64,000 bases of DNA from Methanospirillum hungatei (GTDB lineage: Archaea > Halobacteriota > Methanomicrobia > Methanomicrobiales > Methanospirillaceae). The stretch is from positions 310,001-374,000 of the forward strand of contig NZ_CP077107.1 of the NCBI RefSeq assembly GCF_019263745.1, given 5' to 3'. Position 1 is the first letter of the stretch; the number at the start of each line of letters is the position of its first letter. Below are positions 53,319 to 63,382 of this stretch, piece by piece. The notes beneath the pieces are model-generated. The model had not been told where the DNA came from. It worked only from the letters and a program-made list of their open reading frames with translations, and did not search any database. Made by a program: the position numbers and the translations under genes.

Positions 53319-53479
53319 GTTATATTGGATAGTATAGTACTGTTCTTCCTTTTGCTGATTGAATATTTTTTCTGAAAAAGGTTCTGTTCTTTGTGGAATT
53401 TAGTTTGATTGTTATCAATTTAACCAACTCAATAAAAAAAAGGGGAGAAAATGGATAAACGAGATATTCTGTAAACAAC

Positions 53480-53881
53480 CTAAATCAATGTAAGAACAGC
53501 CTCAATGTTCTTTATCTCACTTTCATTTACCGTAAAGTTGCCAGCAAAGTCTGAATAGCCGGGGAATGAAAGAGTTACATTATATTCGCCTGGAATCAAT
53601 CCTAATATTTCCTTGGCTTTTAAGGAGCGGGTAATTCCTTCATTTGCACCATTTACAAAAATCTCTGCACCAGGAGGTGTACTGGTAATGCTAAACCCAG
53701 TGTTCGGATCATATTTGGGAGCAGAAGTATCAAAAGACCCTGCTTTAAATTCAGCATCTAATTTTGCTGCCCATGATCCATAATAATCATTGGGGTCATA
53801 TTCTGTATCTGCTGTTCCAACAGATGCCAGACTACCCAATATTAACAGGATTCCTAATAAACTAACGATAATTTTTACCAT
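53480..53881 (-). CDS. Secreted PEGA-domain protein
   Basis: A 133-residue protein with a signal peptide (residues 1-24, ending in GTAD). A linker with YDPNDYYGSW follows, then one PEGA domain from about residue 66: STPPGAEIFVNGANEGIT, then LGLIPGEYNVTLSFPGYSDF. PEGA is a small surface-layer-related beta domain, very common in Methanomicrobiales. The protein is probably a minor exported component; nothing indicates an activity. The gene stands alone. Confidence 0.85.
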   Translation of the reverse strand: MVKIIVSLLGILLILGSLASVGTADTEYDPNDYYGSWAAKLDAEFKAGSFDTSAPKYDPNTGFSITSTPPGAEIFVNGANEGITRSLKAKEILGLIPGEYNVTLSFPGYSDFAGNFTVNESEIKNIEAVLTLI

Positions 53882-54058
53882 TTGAAACAGCTTATGTTAT
53901 CCTCGGATAATCATAAGGTTTCTTGACCAAAATTATACGATCCTCACCCATAATCTGTTCGTCATTCTTTAGTTGTGGGGATAGGAGCCATGAAAATAGA
54001 TATCAGAAAAAATAAAAATTTCTTTATTAAATAAGAGTATTAGAACGTTTTTATAGTA

Positions 54059-54130
54059 CGCCCCGGCTGGGACTTGAACCCAGGTCTAAAGCTCCGGAGG
54101 CTCCAAGGATATCCTCTACCCTACCGGGGC
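54059..54130 (-). tRNA. tRNA-Arg (anticodon CCG)
   Basis: The reverse strand folds as a cloverleaf: acceptor GCCCCGG/CCGGGGC, D stem GGGT/ATCC, anticodon loop CTCCGGA on the stem GGAGC/GCTTT, and T arm CTGGG-TTCAAGT-CCCAG. The discriminator base is G and CCA is not encoded. A TATATAG sequence lies just upstream. Confidence 0.92.
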
Positions 54131-54580
54131 AACCCTACTATATACTCACTAAACACTGATAAAGGCTCTGGTTCAATTTGTTTTATTATTTAAAATCCAA
54201 GAGGGAATTATTGAATAACCTTCCATCAATTCAGACAAAAATGAAGTATTTTATATAACACGCAGAAGTCGGCTTTGACCCAGAATAAAACAGATTATGC
54301 ATGCCTATTATAATTTTATTTGTTGAGCAATTTGATCCAAATAGTTAAAGTAAATCCTGTCAAAAGGTGAATATTCATCTCAATTTGTCAAGGAGGTCAT
54401 TACCAAACCATCATATCTGATTCCAAGAACAGAGGAGAGGGGTATTGCTTTCTTCTTATTCGGGAATCAACTTTGGTGTTCATGGTATGTCGTTTTCTTC
54501 TCTCGACCCTTAATCCTACAATAAAAGGGGCGGGAATTTATTAGTCAAAAAAAATAAAATTATTTGGAGTAAATATTTTC

Positions 54581-54833
54581 CTATTTTCCAATTCCGATGA
54601 CAATTATGATGAGTTTGTCATCCTCGAAAGTCAGAAATGCCCGATAATCTCCGATCCTGTACCTATATGTTGGGATATCAGATATTCCTTCGACTTTTCT
54701 GAGATATTTTCTGGGATTGTTTACTTTTTCAAGATACTTTATTTTATCTCGAATTCTCACGGCAACATCCCGTTGAAGCCGTTCAAGAGTGTATTTTGCT
54801 TCATCTGAAAAGAAGATACGATACTGTAATCAT
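54581..54833 (-). pseudogene. RelE/ParE-type toxin with frameshift right after the start
   Basis: The expected start ATG 54833 overlaps the antitoxin stop (ATGA) but its frame closes after ten codons. The coding frame (YRIFFSDEAKYTLERLQRD, then RYRIGDYRAFLTFEDD and a final IVIGIGK) begins one base away and has no start codon of its own. Removing one A after ATGATT would restore a normal RelE/ParE protein of about 83 residues. So the toxin is silenced by a single-base insertion, while its antitoxin remains intact. Confidence 0.78.
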
Positions 54834-55111
54834 ATCCCCATTTCTTTGGAAATTTCATCAAGAGGCCGGTATCTTCCATGTTTCACATCTTCTAGCCCCC
54901 GGCGAATCCCTTTCATAGTCTCTTCATCAATAGGTTCGTCTGGTTCATTCGCCTGCTCCAAGAGTTCAGCGATAATCTCCGCTTCTGTTGGATCGATAGC
55001 CCCAATAATACATTTATGAAGGACTTCGCTATCAGATGATGCATCGTCACGAGCTTTCAGTATTTGTATTATCTTGTAATCTGATTCACTCAGCGATACA
55101 GTGACGGGCAT
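54830..55111 (-). CDS. Antitoxin of a RelE/ParE-type module
   Basis: A 93-residue intact protein. The N-terminal 35 residues (TVSLSESDYKIIQILKARDD) look like a short DNA-binding ribbon or helical region. The C-terminal part is acidic and ends in LEDVKHGRYRPLDEISKEMGI, the toxin-wrapping tail found in many RelB-like antitoxins. The stop overlaps the toxin start, a typical arrangement. Autoregulation of the pair is expected from the family. Confidence 0.78.
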   Translation of the reverse strand: MPVTVSLSESDYKIIQILKARDDASSDSEVLHKCIIGAIDPTEAEIIAELLEQANEPDEPIDEETMKGIRRGLEDVKHGRYRPLDEISKEMGI

Positions 55112-55195
55112 AATAATCTATTGTCTCCAATGTATCAAATAGTCTCTATCAATTTTTAAAAATTTGGATTCGGACTCATAGTTATGAGTATATAT

Positions 55196-55339
55196 TTAAT
55201 ATCCATCAACAGTCGTCCTGTACTTTGCTTGTGAAGGAGTAAATCCTTCAAATTTGAGTTGTTTCAAATGTCTATCTCTTGAAAATGGCGAGATTTTTAA
55301 ATAATCTAGTGCCTTCATCACAGCATTTCTTTCACTCAA
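55196..55339 (-). pseudogene. Ltp-family (host cell surface lipoprotein) fragment
   Basis: A 47-codon frame with SERNAVMKALDYLKISPFS, then LKFEGFTPSQAKY, which match one repeat of the Ltp/DUF1535-like family (PF07553). Members normally have a signal peptide and two or more repeats; here only one remains and the frame lacks a good start. It is a remnant. A gene-free AT-rich gap follows up to hypD. Confidence 0.5.
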
Positions 55340-55480
55340 TGTGGCGGAATTTTATAAATGTTCAATGATGGAATTAAGATCAGTTATACCTGACGAAAAA
55401 AATAAGGAAAAAATATCGATTTGGATAATATATCCGATTATAACGTAGATTTACTAATTTTCTCAACGATTTCAATCTAA

Positions 55481-56509
55481 TTACACGTTCCTGATATGGT
55501 AATGGTGCCAGATTTTACATGCCCCTTCATGACTGACCATACAAGGACCAACCGGAGTCCGGGGAGTACAGGTTTTATCAAATAATTTACAATCAACCGG
55601 TGATGCAATACCCCTCAGAATTTTATCACAAATACACGCTGCATGTTTCTTTGTAGGTTTTATCTCCACACCAAATTTTTTCTGGGCGTCGTATTGAGAG
55701 AATTCTTCCCTTAATTTTAAGCCTGAAAGAGGAATGACCGGAAATCCTCTCCATTCAACATCACATGGTTCAAAGACCTGATTCATTACAGCAATGGCCT
55801 TTGGATTCCCATCATCATTCACTACCCGGGGATAGGCATTATCCACTCTGGCAACCCCATCCCTGATCTGCTGGATCAACATCAGAATACCAAGAAGGAT
55901 ATCATCAGGTTCAAATCCGGCAACAACCTGGGGAACCGGGAACTGTCTATACTCATCAAGGCCGGTTACCGTGAGCACGTGGCCGGGAAGGACAAATCCA
56001 TGCAGTGCTGCCTCTCCCTGTGACAAGAGCCATTTCATTGCAGGGGGGACGAGCCGATGACAGCTGAGAATTGAAAAGTTCTTTGGGGGATTTGTCAGAA
56101 GCATTGCAGCGACAGTTGGTGCAGTCGTTTCAAATCCGACCGAAATAAAAACGACTTCTTTATCGGTACTTTTTGCGATCTCAATCGCTTTGAAAATACC
56201 CTGGACGACTCTGACATCTGCACCACAACTCTCAAGCGATCCATTACTTCCCGGAACACGGAGCAGATCACCATATGTCGCGATGATACACCCTTTTGTG
56301 GCAAGTTCAAGAGCGGCATCAATCTCACCCTGTGGAGTAATACATACCGGACACCCCGGTCCCATCACAATCTTCACATTTTTTGGGAGCAGACTTCGGA
56401 TACCGTGGCGTGCAATTGCTGCCTCGTGCGTCCCGCATACATGCATAAATGTAAGATCCCGGTCAGTGAGTTCGTGAATTTTTTCTGCAATCGGATTCTT
56501 TCCGGCCAT
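55481..56509 (-). CDS. hypD: HypD, hydrogenase maturation protein
   Basis: A protein of about 342 residues, the normal family length. It shows the HypD signatures: FMHVCGTHEAAI near residue 26, GPGCPVCIT near 52, the VGFETTAPTVA stretch near 121, and the C-terminal cysteines for the [4Fe-4S] cluster (CICDKILRG and the C-x-PxGPCMVSHEGAC end). HypD forms the HypCD complex that receives CO and CN ligands and places the Fe(CN)2CO unit in [NiFe] hydrogenases. ATG 56509 is preferred to the TTG six codons upstream. No other hyp gene is nearby, so it is encoded apart. It is divergent from the XRE regulator gene. Confidence 0.96.
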   Translation of the reverse strand: MAGKNPIAEKIHELTDRDLTFMHVCGTHEAAIARHGIRSLLPKNVKIVMGPGCPVCITPQGEIDAALELATKGCIIATYGDLLRVPGSNGSLESCGADVRVVQGIFKAIEIAKSTDKEVVFISVGFETTAPTVAAMLLTNPPKNFSILSCHRLVPPAMKWLLSQGEAALHGFVLPGHVLTVTGLDEYRQFPVPQVVAGFEPDDILLGILMLIQQIRDGVARVDNAYPRVVNDDGNPKAIAVMNQVFEPCDVEWRGFPVIPLSGLKLREEFSQYDAQKKFGVEIKPTKKHAACICDKILRGIASPVDCKLFDKTCTPRTPVGPCMVSHEGACKIWHHYHIRNV

Positions 56510-56640
56510 AAATCTCTCAAACGTCAACCTGAAACGTGAAAAAGATGCCTCATTTGATATCAGTAAATCAGGATTTCAGGTGATGATGAATCTGGACCTG
56601 ACCTGAACAGTGACATAGGAGAACATCTATATCTGATATT

Positions 56641-57129
56641 ATGTTTTCCCGCTCTATCTTCAGACAAGATTTTAAATCTGCTCTCGAAGAAGCTCTTGAC
56701 AGACGTCATATGAGCCTGAAAGAACTGGCTGAACAAGCGGGAATCCCTCCTGCTACCCTCTACAAGATAACATCTGGAGAACGGGATCCTCGTCTTTCAA
56801 CGGTCAGGGCTATCGTTCAGGCACTTGAGCCATATGATCAGGATATGATAGCAATTATCGCGGCAAAATTTCTCCTTGATGAAGTCGGTGGAAGGATCAT
56901 TGAGAAGAATGGACGAAAAATCCGGATAAAAGGATATACCGCAAATACCATGGAAGATTGCATCGTTGCTGCTGTCCGGGCTGAAAAAGAAGGAGCTGGT
57001 GGGATAATTTGTGCTCCCATCCTTGCAACCCTGATTGAACGCATCGTTGATATCCCTGTAGTGATTGTAAGGCCGGATAGCAGAACATTTCAGGAAGCAA
57101 TAGACGTACTGTGTAATCGAATAGAGTAA
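56641..57129 (+). CDS. XRE-family transcriptional regulator with C-terminal sensor-like domain
   Basis: A 162-residue protein. Residues about 14-68 are a lambda-repressor-type HTH (MSLKELAEQAGIPPATLYKI, then SGERDPRLSTVRAIV). The C-terminal ~80 residues form an alpha/beta domain (MEDCIVAAVRAEKEGAGGII, then IPVVIVRPD) related to the ligand domain of archaeal XRE regulators. It is divergent from hypD with 130 nt between them, so it may control hypD and itself. The signal is unknown. Confidence 0.85.
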   Translation: MFSRSIFRQDFKSALEEALDRRHMSLKELAEQAGIPPATLYKITSGERDPRLSTVRAIVQALEPYDQDMIAIIAAKFLLDEVGGRIIEKNGRKIRIKGYTANTMEDCIVAAVRAEKEGAGGIICAPILATLIERIVDIPVVIVRPDSRTFQEAIDVLCNRIE

Positions 57130-57150
57130 AATAGAATAAAAAGATTACAA

Positions 57151-57624
57151 TCAGGATGAAACCTGATTCTCCTGATAAAACGAGATCATATCTTCATATA
57201 CCCCGCTCGCAGATTCCAATAGTTTTGGATACATCTCATTCATGGTTGAAACACAGGATCCACAACCGGGAATGAGAGTTCCATATTCTTCAAGATCAGT
57301 TTTTAAGACCTTTGCTGCTGATAACCATGATTCACGAAGAGATCCTGTCTGCTGACCAAGAGTGTATGCTGATATCTTTTCAGTAAATGCATCAAGATTT
57401 TCTGTTTTCTTGGCAGCAATATCAGATATAGCGGTATCTCTGCCATAAAACACCCCGATACTCATGGCCTCCGGAGTCTGAAACAGCATAGGGATACCAG
57501 TTTCTTTCATATCTGATAAAAAGGCTTGTTCATCTGCGGTTAATTCAAGTTCCGCTGCATATGTCGGAATGGTAAGGAAGATAAAAAAAAGGGTACAAAG
57601 CCCTAGGATTATCCGTGCATTCAT
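57151..57624 (-). CDS. Secreted protein with GCGSC motif
   Basis: A 157-residue protein with a signal peptide (residues 1-23, ending TYAAE). A helical domain follows, with paired cysteines in IPGCGSCVSTMN near residue 119 and nothing else recognisable. The conserved-looking FQTPEAMSIGVFYGRDTAI might bind a ligand. It probably is an exported, soluble helical bundle; the two cysteines could form a disulfide. It converges with the XRE gene and lies just upstream of nothing that names its role. Confidence 0.65.
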   Translation of the reverse strand: MNARIILGLCTLFFIFLTIPTYAAELELTADEQAFLSDMKETGIPMLFQTPEAMSIGVFYGRDTAISDIAAKKTENLDAFTEKISAYTLGQQTGSLRESWLSAAKVLKTDLEEYGTLIPGCGSCVSTMNEMYPKLLESASGVYEDMISFYQENQVSS

Positions 57625-57722
57625 ATCACAAGGTTCATCCTGGTTTTATATAAGGGTACTCTCTTCACGCTGTATGGGTTGAAACACGTATTTAGTTCAT
57701 CTCTGACCATTGCATTTCGCAA

Positions 57723-60700
57723 TTACACGATAAACCGATCTGCCTGCTTTTTTAAGTGTTCAGACTGGCGTGCAATTTCATGGGACGAAGCAGCAATATC
57801 ATCGGTTGCTTTTCTACTTTCATCCATACGGTGGGAGATCTCCTCCATCCGGGCAAGGTTCTTCTCACTCTCAGAGTTCATCACCTCAATTCCTTCCTGA
57901 ACCCGATGCATGAGAAGTTCCTCATCTTGTGTTGCATTTGTGACTTGGCTGATACCATCAGATATCTCAGTAACCTGTGAGGTAATCGAAGATAATGCCT
58001 CAATGGTTTTGTTTACGCTTGCAATGCCTTCCTGGATTTCTGTATATGCAGCTTCAATTGAGGTTACTGTATCAGCAGACTTTGTCTGAATAGCCCGGAT
58101 TAGATCTTCAATCTGTGCTGTAGCGATTTTGGACTGTCCCGCAAGGTTTTTTACTTCCTGAGCAACAACGGCAAACCCTCTCCCATGTTCACCGGCTCGT
58201 GCAGCTTCAATTGCAGCATTTAATGCAAGAAGATTGGTCTGGCTGGAAATATCAGAGATAAGACGAACAATTTTATCGATCTCTGCCATTTGTTCATTTA
58301 ATCCGGTAATCTGTTCTTTACTTGCAGCACTAATCTTTCCGACAGATTCCATTTTTTCATTAGCAATGCCTCCAATCTGACCTGCTTCGACTCCCTGCTG
58401 TGCAGTCTGGGTTGCAAGTGCCATAAGTCGCGAAGTTATATCAACAATCTGGCTTATTCGTTCAGACAATAACCGGATATCATCCGAAATCCGTCTTGTC
58501 TCCTCCATCTGTTCCCTGGCCCCGGTTGTCGAACTTTGCACCTCTTCAGCAATATCACGAATCGCATTTTTAATATTATCTGTCTGTGACAGGGTTTTTT
58601 CAGTTGTGCCGGTAAGGTGAGATATTGATCCTTCCAACTCCTGGATTAGCAGAGATATGGCCTGAAGTGCTGTATTATAATCGGTCTTGATATTGAACAA
58701 GGGATCATGATCCATCACAAGAGCTCTGAATTTCAAATCTCCTTCAGCCATCCGTGCCATGCCGGTTTCAAGATCCTCTGCACTTTTTGACAAAACCTCA
58801 GACATTGTCCTTGAATCAGTCAGAAGTTTCTGGACTTCTTCTTCATTCCGTTTCCGTTCGGTAATATCATTGTACACAATCAGATAATTTTCAAGAGCTC
58901 CGGATCGTGAAAAGATGGGAATACCATATTGCTCCAGGATTCTGACTCCCAGTGGAAACTTACAAGTAAGTTCTCCAAATGTTGGTTTTACCGAAGACAG
59001 TAACTCTTTCAGCCCCTCTCCGGTATATTCCACGACGGTGATATCACGTGGTGTCATATGAAGGAGTTCGTCTTTTGTATATCCGGTTAACTTGATGTAT
59101 GCATCATTTGTGACAAGGATCTGTTGATTTTCGTCTATGAGCAGAACCGGCATTGGTATCTGTTGAACGATGGTGTTGTTCAGGTGCTCAAGTTCTTCTA
59201 TCTCAACCATCCGTCGTTCAATTTCCTGTTCTCCTTCTTTTCGATCGATATAGGTTTTGAGCATATCTGCAAGTGAATTGATAAGATTTCGCTCTTCGAG
59301 AAGGAATGGGCCTTCATGTTCTGGAGGCTTTTCTATCAGGTACACAATATCAATAGTTCCCTTGGTACCGGTTCTGGTTACAAAAGAAGAGGTCTGGATC
59401 CATCCTGTCTCTTTAAAATTCGTTGTTTTGAATGAACCATTCCCATATTGTATTCTGGCTTCGGTCACTTCCGGGTACTGCCATCCGGGAGGGATAAGCA
59501 TAACGACATCCTGTAAAACCTGTGCAATATTCTTGGAATCATCCTGGATAAGAGAAGATGTCTTGTAAAAGAGTTGTTGCTCCTTTACCCGTTCCCCCAG
59601 ATCATGCATCTTTTTTGCAAGTTCCAGTTCCCCTTCTTTTCTATCAACATAGGTCTTGAGCATCTCGGCAAGCGAGTTGATAAGATTCCGCTCTTCAAGA
59701 AGGAACGGTCCTTCGTGTTCCTGAGGTTTTTCATTCAGATAAACAACTTCAATAATTCCTTCATTACCGGTTCTTGGTTTAAATATTGCTTTTTGAATCC
59801 AGGGGGTTCCTTTAAAGTATCGTGTCTGGAACATTTCCCCCCGATATTGAATTCGTGCTGCAGTTTCTTCTGGATATTGCCACCCCGGAGGTATGAGTAC
59901 TGCTATCTCACCTAGAATATCCTGGATTGACCGGGAATCATCCTGGATAAGCGATGCTGTCTTATAAAAAAGTTGTTGCTCCTTTACCCGTTCCCCCAGA
60001 TCATGCATCTTTTTTGCAAGTTCCAGTTCCCCTTCTTTCCTATCAACATAGGTCTTGAGCATCTCAGCAAGGGAGTTGATAAGATTCCGCTCTTCAAGAA
60101 GGAACGGTCCTTCATATTCCTGGGGTTTTTCATTCAGGTAAACAACTTCGATAATTCCTTCATTTCCTGTTCTTGGTATGAATGTTGCTTTCTGAATCCA
60201 GAGAGTTTCTTTAAAGTTCTGTGTTTGGAACATTTCCCCCCGGTATTGAATTCGTGCTGCAGTTTCTTCTGGATATTGCCACCCTGGAGGTATGAGTACT
60301 GCTATCTCACTAAGGATATCCTGAATTGATCTTGAATCGTCCTGGATAAGAGATGCCGTATTATAGAAGAGTCTCTGTTCTTTGACCCGTTCACCATAAT
60401 CATGGGCGAGTTTTTGTCTGATCTCTTCAGCTTTTTGTTCTGCCTGAACCCGGATGGTAATATCTTTAAAGATAAGAATAATTTCCGTTAACGTTCCAGA
60501 TGAATTCGTGACCGGAATTGGATATTGCTCTAATACCCGTGTTCCAGTAGAAAAATCTATGGTGAATATTTCTGAATCAACGTTTGTATTGGAAAATCCA
60601 TCATCAGGTAGTCTAAATCCTGGGAATATACTTTGAACTGGTTTTCCTGTCCAATCTTCTAATGCATATCCGGATATCGCTTGAAATGATCGGTTAAAAT

Positions 60701-60923
60701 CAGAAATTTTTGCATCCGGGGTTAATATGAGAATGGGCTGGGGACTGTGCGCAAATATGGCGTCCATTCTGGATTTTGTTTGTAAGAGTTCCTGTTTTTT
60801 TGTAAGAAAGGATGACAGTATTTCGTTGTCTTCAGGGTTTTCACTCATTTCCAACTCAGGATTTGTGCCCTGAGGATCATCAGATAATATATGGATGAGA
60901 ATATCTCGTAGATGGGTTGTCAT
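57723..60923 (-). CDS. Cytoplasmic methyl-accepting chemotaxis protein with triple GAF-like repeat
   Basis: A 1066-residue protein without membrane helices. Order: PAS domain near 52-160; three 133-residue repeats near 173-305, 306-438 and 438-570, each with [31 protein letters not shown] sequence (the GAF-like sensor seen in two-component kinases); a second PAS near 586-695; a HAMP-like linker; then the MCP signalling domain with the hairpin tip [23 protein letters not shown] near 905-930. The repeats have a 399-bp period, and copies 2 and 3 are nearly identical in DNA. The protein binds CheW/CheA at its tip; the downstream cheW fits. Sensing is cytosolic. Confidence 0.94.
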   Translation of the reverse strand: MTTHLRDILIHILSDDPQGTNPELEMSENPEDNEILSSFLTKKQELLQTKSRMDAIFAHSPQPILILTPDAKISDFNRSFQAISGYALEDWTGKPVQSIFPGFRLPDDGFSNTNVDSEIFTIDFSTGTRVLEQYPIPVTNSSGTLTEIILIFKDITIRVQAEQKAEEIRQKLAHDYGERVKEQRLFYNTASLIQDDSRSIQDILSEIAVLIPPGWQYPEETAARIQYRGEMFQTQNFKETLWIQKATFIPRTGNEGIIEVVYLNEKPQEYEGPFLLEERNLINSLAEMLKTYVDRKEGELELAKKMHDLGERVKEQQLFYKTASLIQDDSRSIQDILGEIAVLIPPGWQYPEETAARIQYRGEMFQTRYFKGTPWIQKAIFKPRTGNEGIIEVVYLNEKPQEHEGPFLLEERNLINSLAEMLKTYVDRKEGELELAKKMHDLGERVKEQQLFYKTSSLIQDDSKNIAQVLQDVVMLIPPGWQYPEVTEARIQYGNGSFKTTNFKETGWIQTSSFVTRTGTKGTIDIVYLIEKPPEHEGPFLLEERNLINSLADMLKTYIDRKEGEQEIERRMVEIEELEHLNNTIVQQIPMPVLLIDENQQILVTNDAYIKLTGYTKDELLHMTPRDITVVEYTGEGLKELLSSVKPTFGELTCKFPLGVRILEQYGIPIFSRSGALENYLIVYNDITERKRNEEEVQKLLTDSRTMSEVLSKSAEDLETGMARMAEGDLKFRALVMDHDPLFNIKTDYNTALQAISLLIQELEGSISHLTGTTEKTLSQTDNIKNAIRDIAEEVQSSTTGAREQMEETRRISDDIRLLSERISQIVDITSRLMALATQTAQQGVEAGQIGGIANEKMESVGKISAASKEQITGLNEQMAEIDKIVRLISDISSQTNLLALNAAIEAARAGEHGRGFAVVAQEVKNLAGQSKIATAQIEDLIRAIQTKSADTVTSIEAAYTEIQEGIASVNKTIEALSSITSQVTEISDGISQVTNATQDEELLMHRVQEGIEVMNSESEKNLARMEEISHRMDESRKATDDIAASSHEIARQSEHLKKQADRFIV

Positions 60924-60996
60924 ATAAACATCTCATTTAGGTATGGTTCAGACCTGCATAGTCTTTCCCCCTTTATACTATAAAAAATAAGGGGAT

Positions 60997-62631
60997 CTAC
61001 TGTATTGTAACCGGGATTTTTGCAAATCCGATATTGTTGGATTCATCAGTTTCAGCAACTGCATTTTCACTATCTATTAAAATTCCAAAGAAATACTGAC
61101 CTGGTGTCATATTTGCAGGAATTGGTGAAAGGGCATCTCCATCTGACTGAGTTCCTGCTGGTAGTTCTGGTATCTCCCCCATACCAATGAGAATATCTTC
61201 GTCGGAAAGTGTACCATCAGATGACAGGTATAATTCAACAATAAATGATTTTGCATCACCTGAACCAGTATTCCGAATTGATGTAGTGACATTGATATTT
61301 CCGCCGACAGTTCCTTCTGTATCTGATGTGAGATCTGGCACGATTAAATCAGGCAGACTTGGAACAGCGGTTTGAATTGGCACAGGTGACCCGGATATTT
61401 CAATCATTTTATCTGCGAAAAGAATGTTGTTTGCCTCATTCCCTTCAGAAATGATTTTTCCAGAGTCTACCATTACACCAAGATAGTACGGACCCGGAGC
61501 GAGATCTGACGGGACTGTAGCTACAGCGGTTCCATCTCGAAGCATTCCAACGCTCAGGTCTGCAACGTCTCCATAGCCGATTTCACGGTCCTGTTCGGTA
61601 ATGAGTGCATCAGGAGAGAGATAAAGTGAAATTCTGAATGGTCCTGCCGGAGCATCTCCCTGGTTTTTCACTGTCGTATTTACCGGAAGTTGGCCACCCT
61701 GAACCGCCTTCTGCTGACTGGTAACCTTACTTATTACCAGATCAGGTCTGGTAATCGTAAACCGTGAGTCTTCTTCTGATTCCTCTGAAACGAAAGGTAC
61801 TGATCCGGTAGTAACAAGGAATGCCGAACTCTTCACATCCGGAATGGTTACCTTTGAATCTGTTCCTTTGACATTGTTATCTTCAGATACTTCCATGATT
61901 TCATTAGCCGGATCTGCAATGGCCCCGAGATAAAAGTCTCCTGGTGTCATACGGTCCATCGGGAAGTACCCGGTAAGTTTCTTTTCTGTACCTGTTTTGA
62001 GATTCGGAATCAGGTAATAACCAATTGGGGTATCCTCTCTGGTAATTGTTGCATCATCTGATGCGTAAAAAGTAATGAAAAAGTCTGTTGATGGGCGGTA
62101 TCCCTGGTTTACGACGGTTGCTTTAATCTCAAGCTGAGGGTTTCCTTCCCGAACGGTTGGAACAAATGAGGTTATCATCATATCCGGACCGGTTGGGTCT
62201 GGTTGCTTTGAGAGATCTATCGTGGTCTCAACCATCTGCGGTTGAGATTCATCTGTGATAATCCGGGGTGTTGGAACAGGTGTAATGACTAACTCAGAAA
62301 GCGGCCCAACCCTCCGGTGATAGGGATCATCAATCATCGGATTCATTGCCTTTGCTTTCGCGATAGATTCTTCAGAGCCTTTGCTATCACCAAGTGCACT
62401 CAGAACCACTCCGCGCCAGTACCAGGCATCAGCAAGATCCGGATCCTGAGCAACAGCAGTGTCCAGAAGTGATAATGCCCGGTCATAATGTTGTAACAAA
62501 AACTCTGATACTCCTTGCTGGTACCAGTAATCGGGATATATAATCCGGTCGGTCATGTCTTCGCCAGTAACCATACCGGCAGAAATTATCAGGGTAAGTA
62601 TTGTAGCAGCTAGCCAGAACGCAATTTTCAC
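60997..62631 (-). CDS. Secreted TPR-CARDB surface protein
   Basis: A 544-residue protein with signal peptide (1-24). A short TPR region (SEFLLQHYDRALSLLDTAVAQ, then ADAWYWRGVVLSALGDSKGS, residues about 43-90) precedes three CARDB domains near 150-260, 295-405 and 425-540. Each of these has the pattern PDLVISKVT, NTGS/NQGD and LYLSPDALI. CARDB domains are cell-adhesion-related beta sandwiches. The gene is upstream of the MCP gene in the same direction, 73 nt away, so it may be cotranscribed with it. There is no anchor helix at the C-terminus, so it may be released or bound to the S-layer. Confidence 0.85.
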   Translation of the reverse strand: MKIAFWLAATILTLIISAGMVTGEDMTDRIIYPDYWYQQGVSEFLLQHYDRALSLLDTAVAQDPDLADAWYWRGVVLSALGDSKGSEESIAKAKAMNPMIDDPYHRRVGPLSELVITPVPTPRIITDESQPQMVETTIDLSKQPDPTGPDMMITSFVPTVREGNPQLEIKATVVNQGYRPSTDFFITFYASDDATITREDTPIGYYLIPNLKTGTEKKLTGYFPMDRMTPGDFYLGAIADPANEIMEVSEDNNVKGTDSKVTIPDVKSSAFLVTTGSVPFVSEESEEDSRFTITRPDLVISKVTSQQKAVQGGQLPVNTTVKNQGDAPAGPFRISLYLSPDALITEQDREIGYGDVADLSVGMLRDGTAVATVPSDLAPGPYYLGVMVDSGKIISEGNEANNILFADKMIEISGSPVPIQTAVPSLPDLIVPDLTSDTEGTVGGNINVTTSIRNTGSGDAKSFIVELYLSSDGTLSDEDILIGMGEIPELPAGTQSDGDALSPIPANMTPGQYFFGILIDSENAVAETDESNNIGFAKIPVTIQ

Positions 62632-62766
62632 AGATGATCACCAGATAGTAACTAGTAGGGTATTACTTCATTCACTGATATTTTTGGTGGAAACTATCAT
62701 AAATTCGAATAGAAAAAATTCACAAAAATAAAATTTAAAAAGAGAGTTATTTCAGGATGGAAAATA

Positions 62767-63165
62767 TTATTCTGTCTCTTTTGCTTCCCTGACCATAACT
62801 CTGACACGCTCGATAACTTCGATCTTTTTGCGGTAATCTCCTTCTATCTCACCTTTGATCTGATCAAGAATTTCGTCAATTGTCCGCTGAAGACTATACA
62901 CTTTTACCGGGCGGCCTTTCTTTTCAGTAATATGGCTTGTAACAAAAACCCAACTTCTCTTAATCAGTTGGTTGATTGCAATACTGACTTCAGGCTGCCG
63001 AAGATCTGATATCCGTTCCAGTTCCCGTGATGTCAGGTCATACCCCTTGAACAAGACAACAAGTATTCTGGCTTCCCCGCTCTTCAAACCAACGTCGGTT
63101 AGGATATCAATTATCTGTATATCGGTATCCGAAAGATGAACTACTGTATCCGGACCCATCCCCAT
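62767..63165 (-). CDS. Archaeal winged-helix transcriptional regulator (TrmB/ArsR-like)
   Basis: A 132-residue protein. The N-terminal part is acidic; a winged helix occupies about residues 25-85 (GLKSGEARILVVLFKG, then RQPEVSIAINQLIKRSWV and a wing ITEKKGRPVKVYSL). A C-terminal coiled coil (about 92-130) probably dimerises it. The helix-turn-helix and the GRPVKVY wing match TrmB-like archaeal regulators. Its ATG has no clear ribosome binding site and the transcript may be leaderless. It lies between the TPR-CARDB gene and the divergent cheW, which suggests control of this surface/chemotaxis block. Confidence 0.85.
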   Translation of the reverse strand: MGMGPDTVVHLSDTDIQIIDILTDVGLKSGEARILVVLFKGYDLTSRELERISDLRQPEVSIAINQLIKRSWVFVTSHITEKKGRPVKVYSLQRTIDEILDQIKGEIEGDYRKKIEVIERVRVMVREAKETE

Positions 63166-63382
63166 CCCTGATTCATTCCATTGTTTTTATTATATTATTA
63201 TTATATCGATCTGAAAATTTCTATCATTTTATAGGTTTAAATCCAATAATCTGCTATAATTAGGTGTAAATAGCCCTTGTTTTATAAATGGGTGAGAAGA
63301 AATTTTTCATCCATTCTCAGATGCTGGGGTATTATAATGAAAAACATCAAAACTTGAATATCTTTCACGGTAGTTCAGAGTT

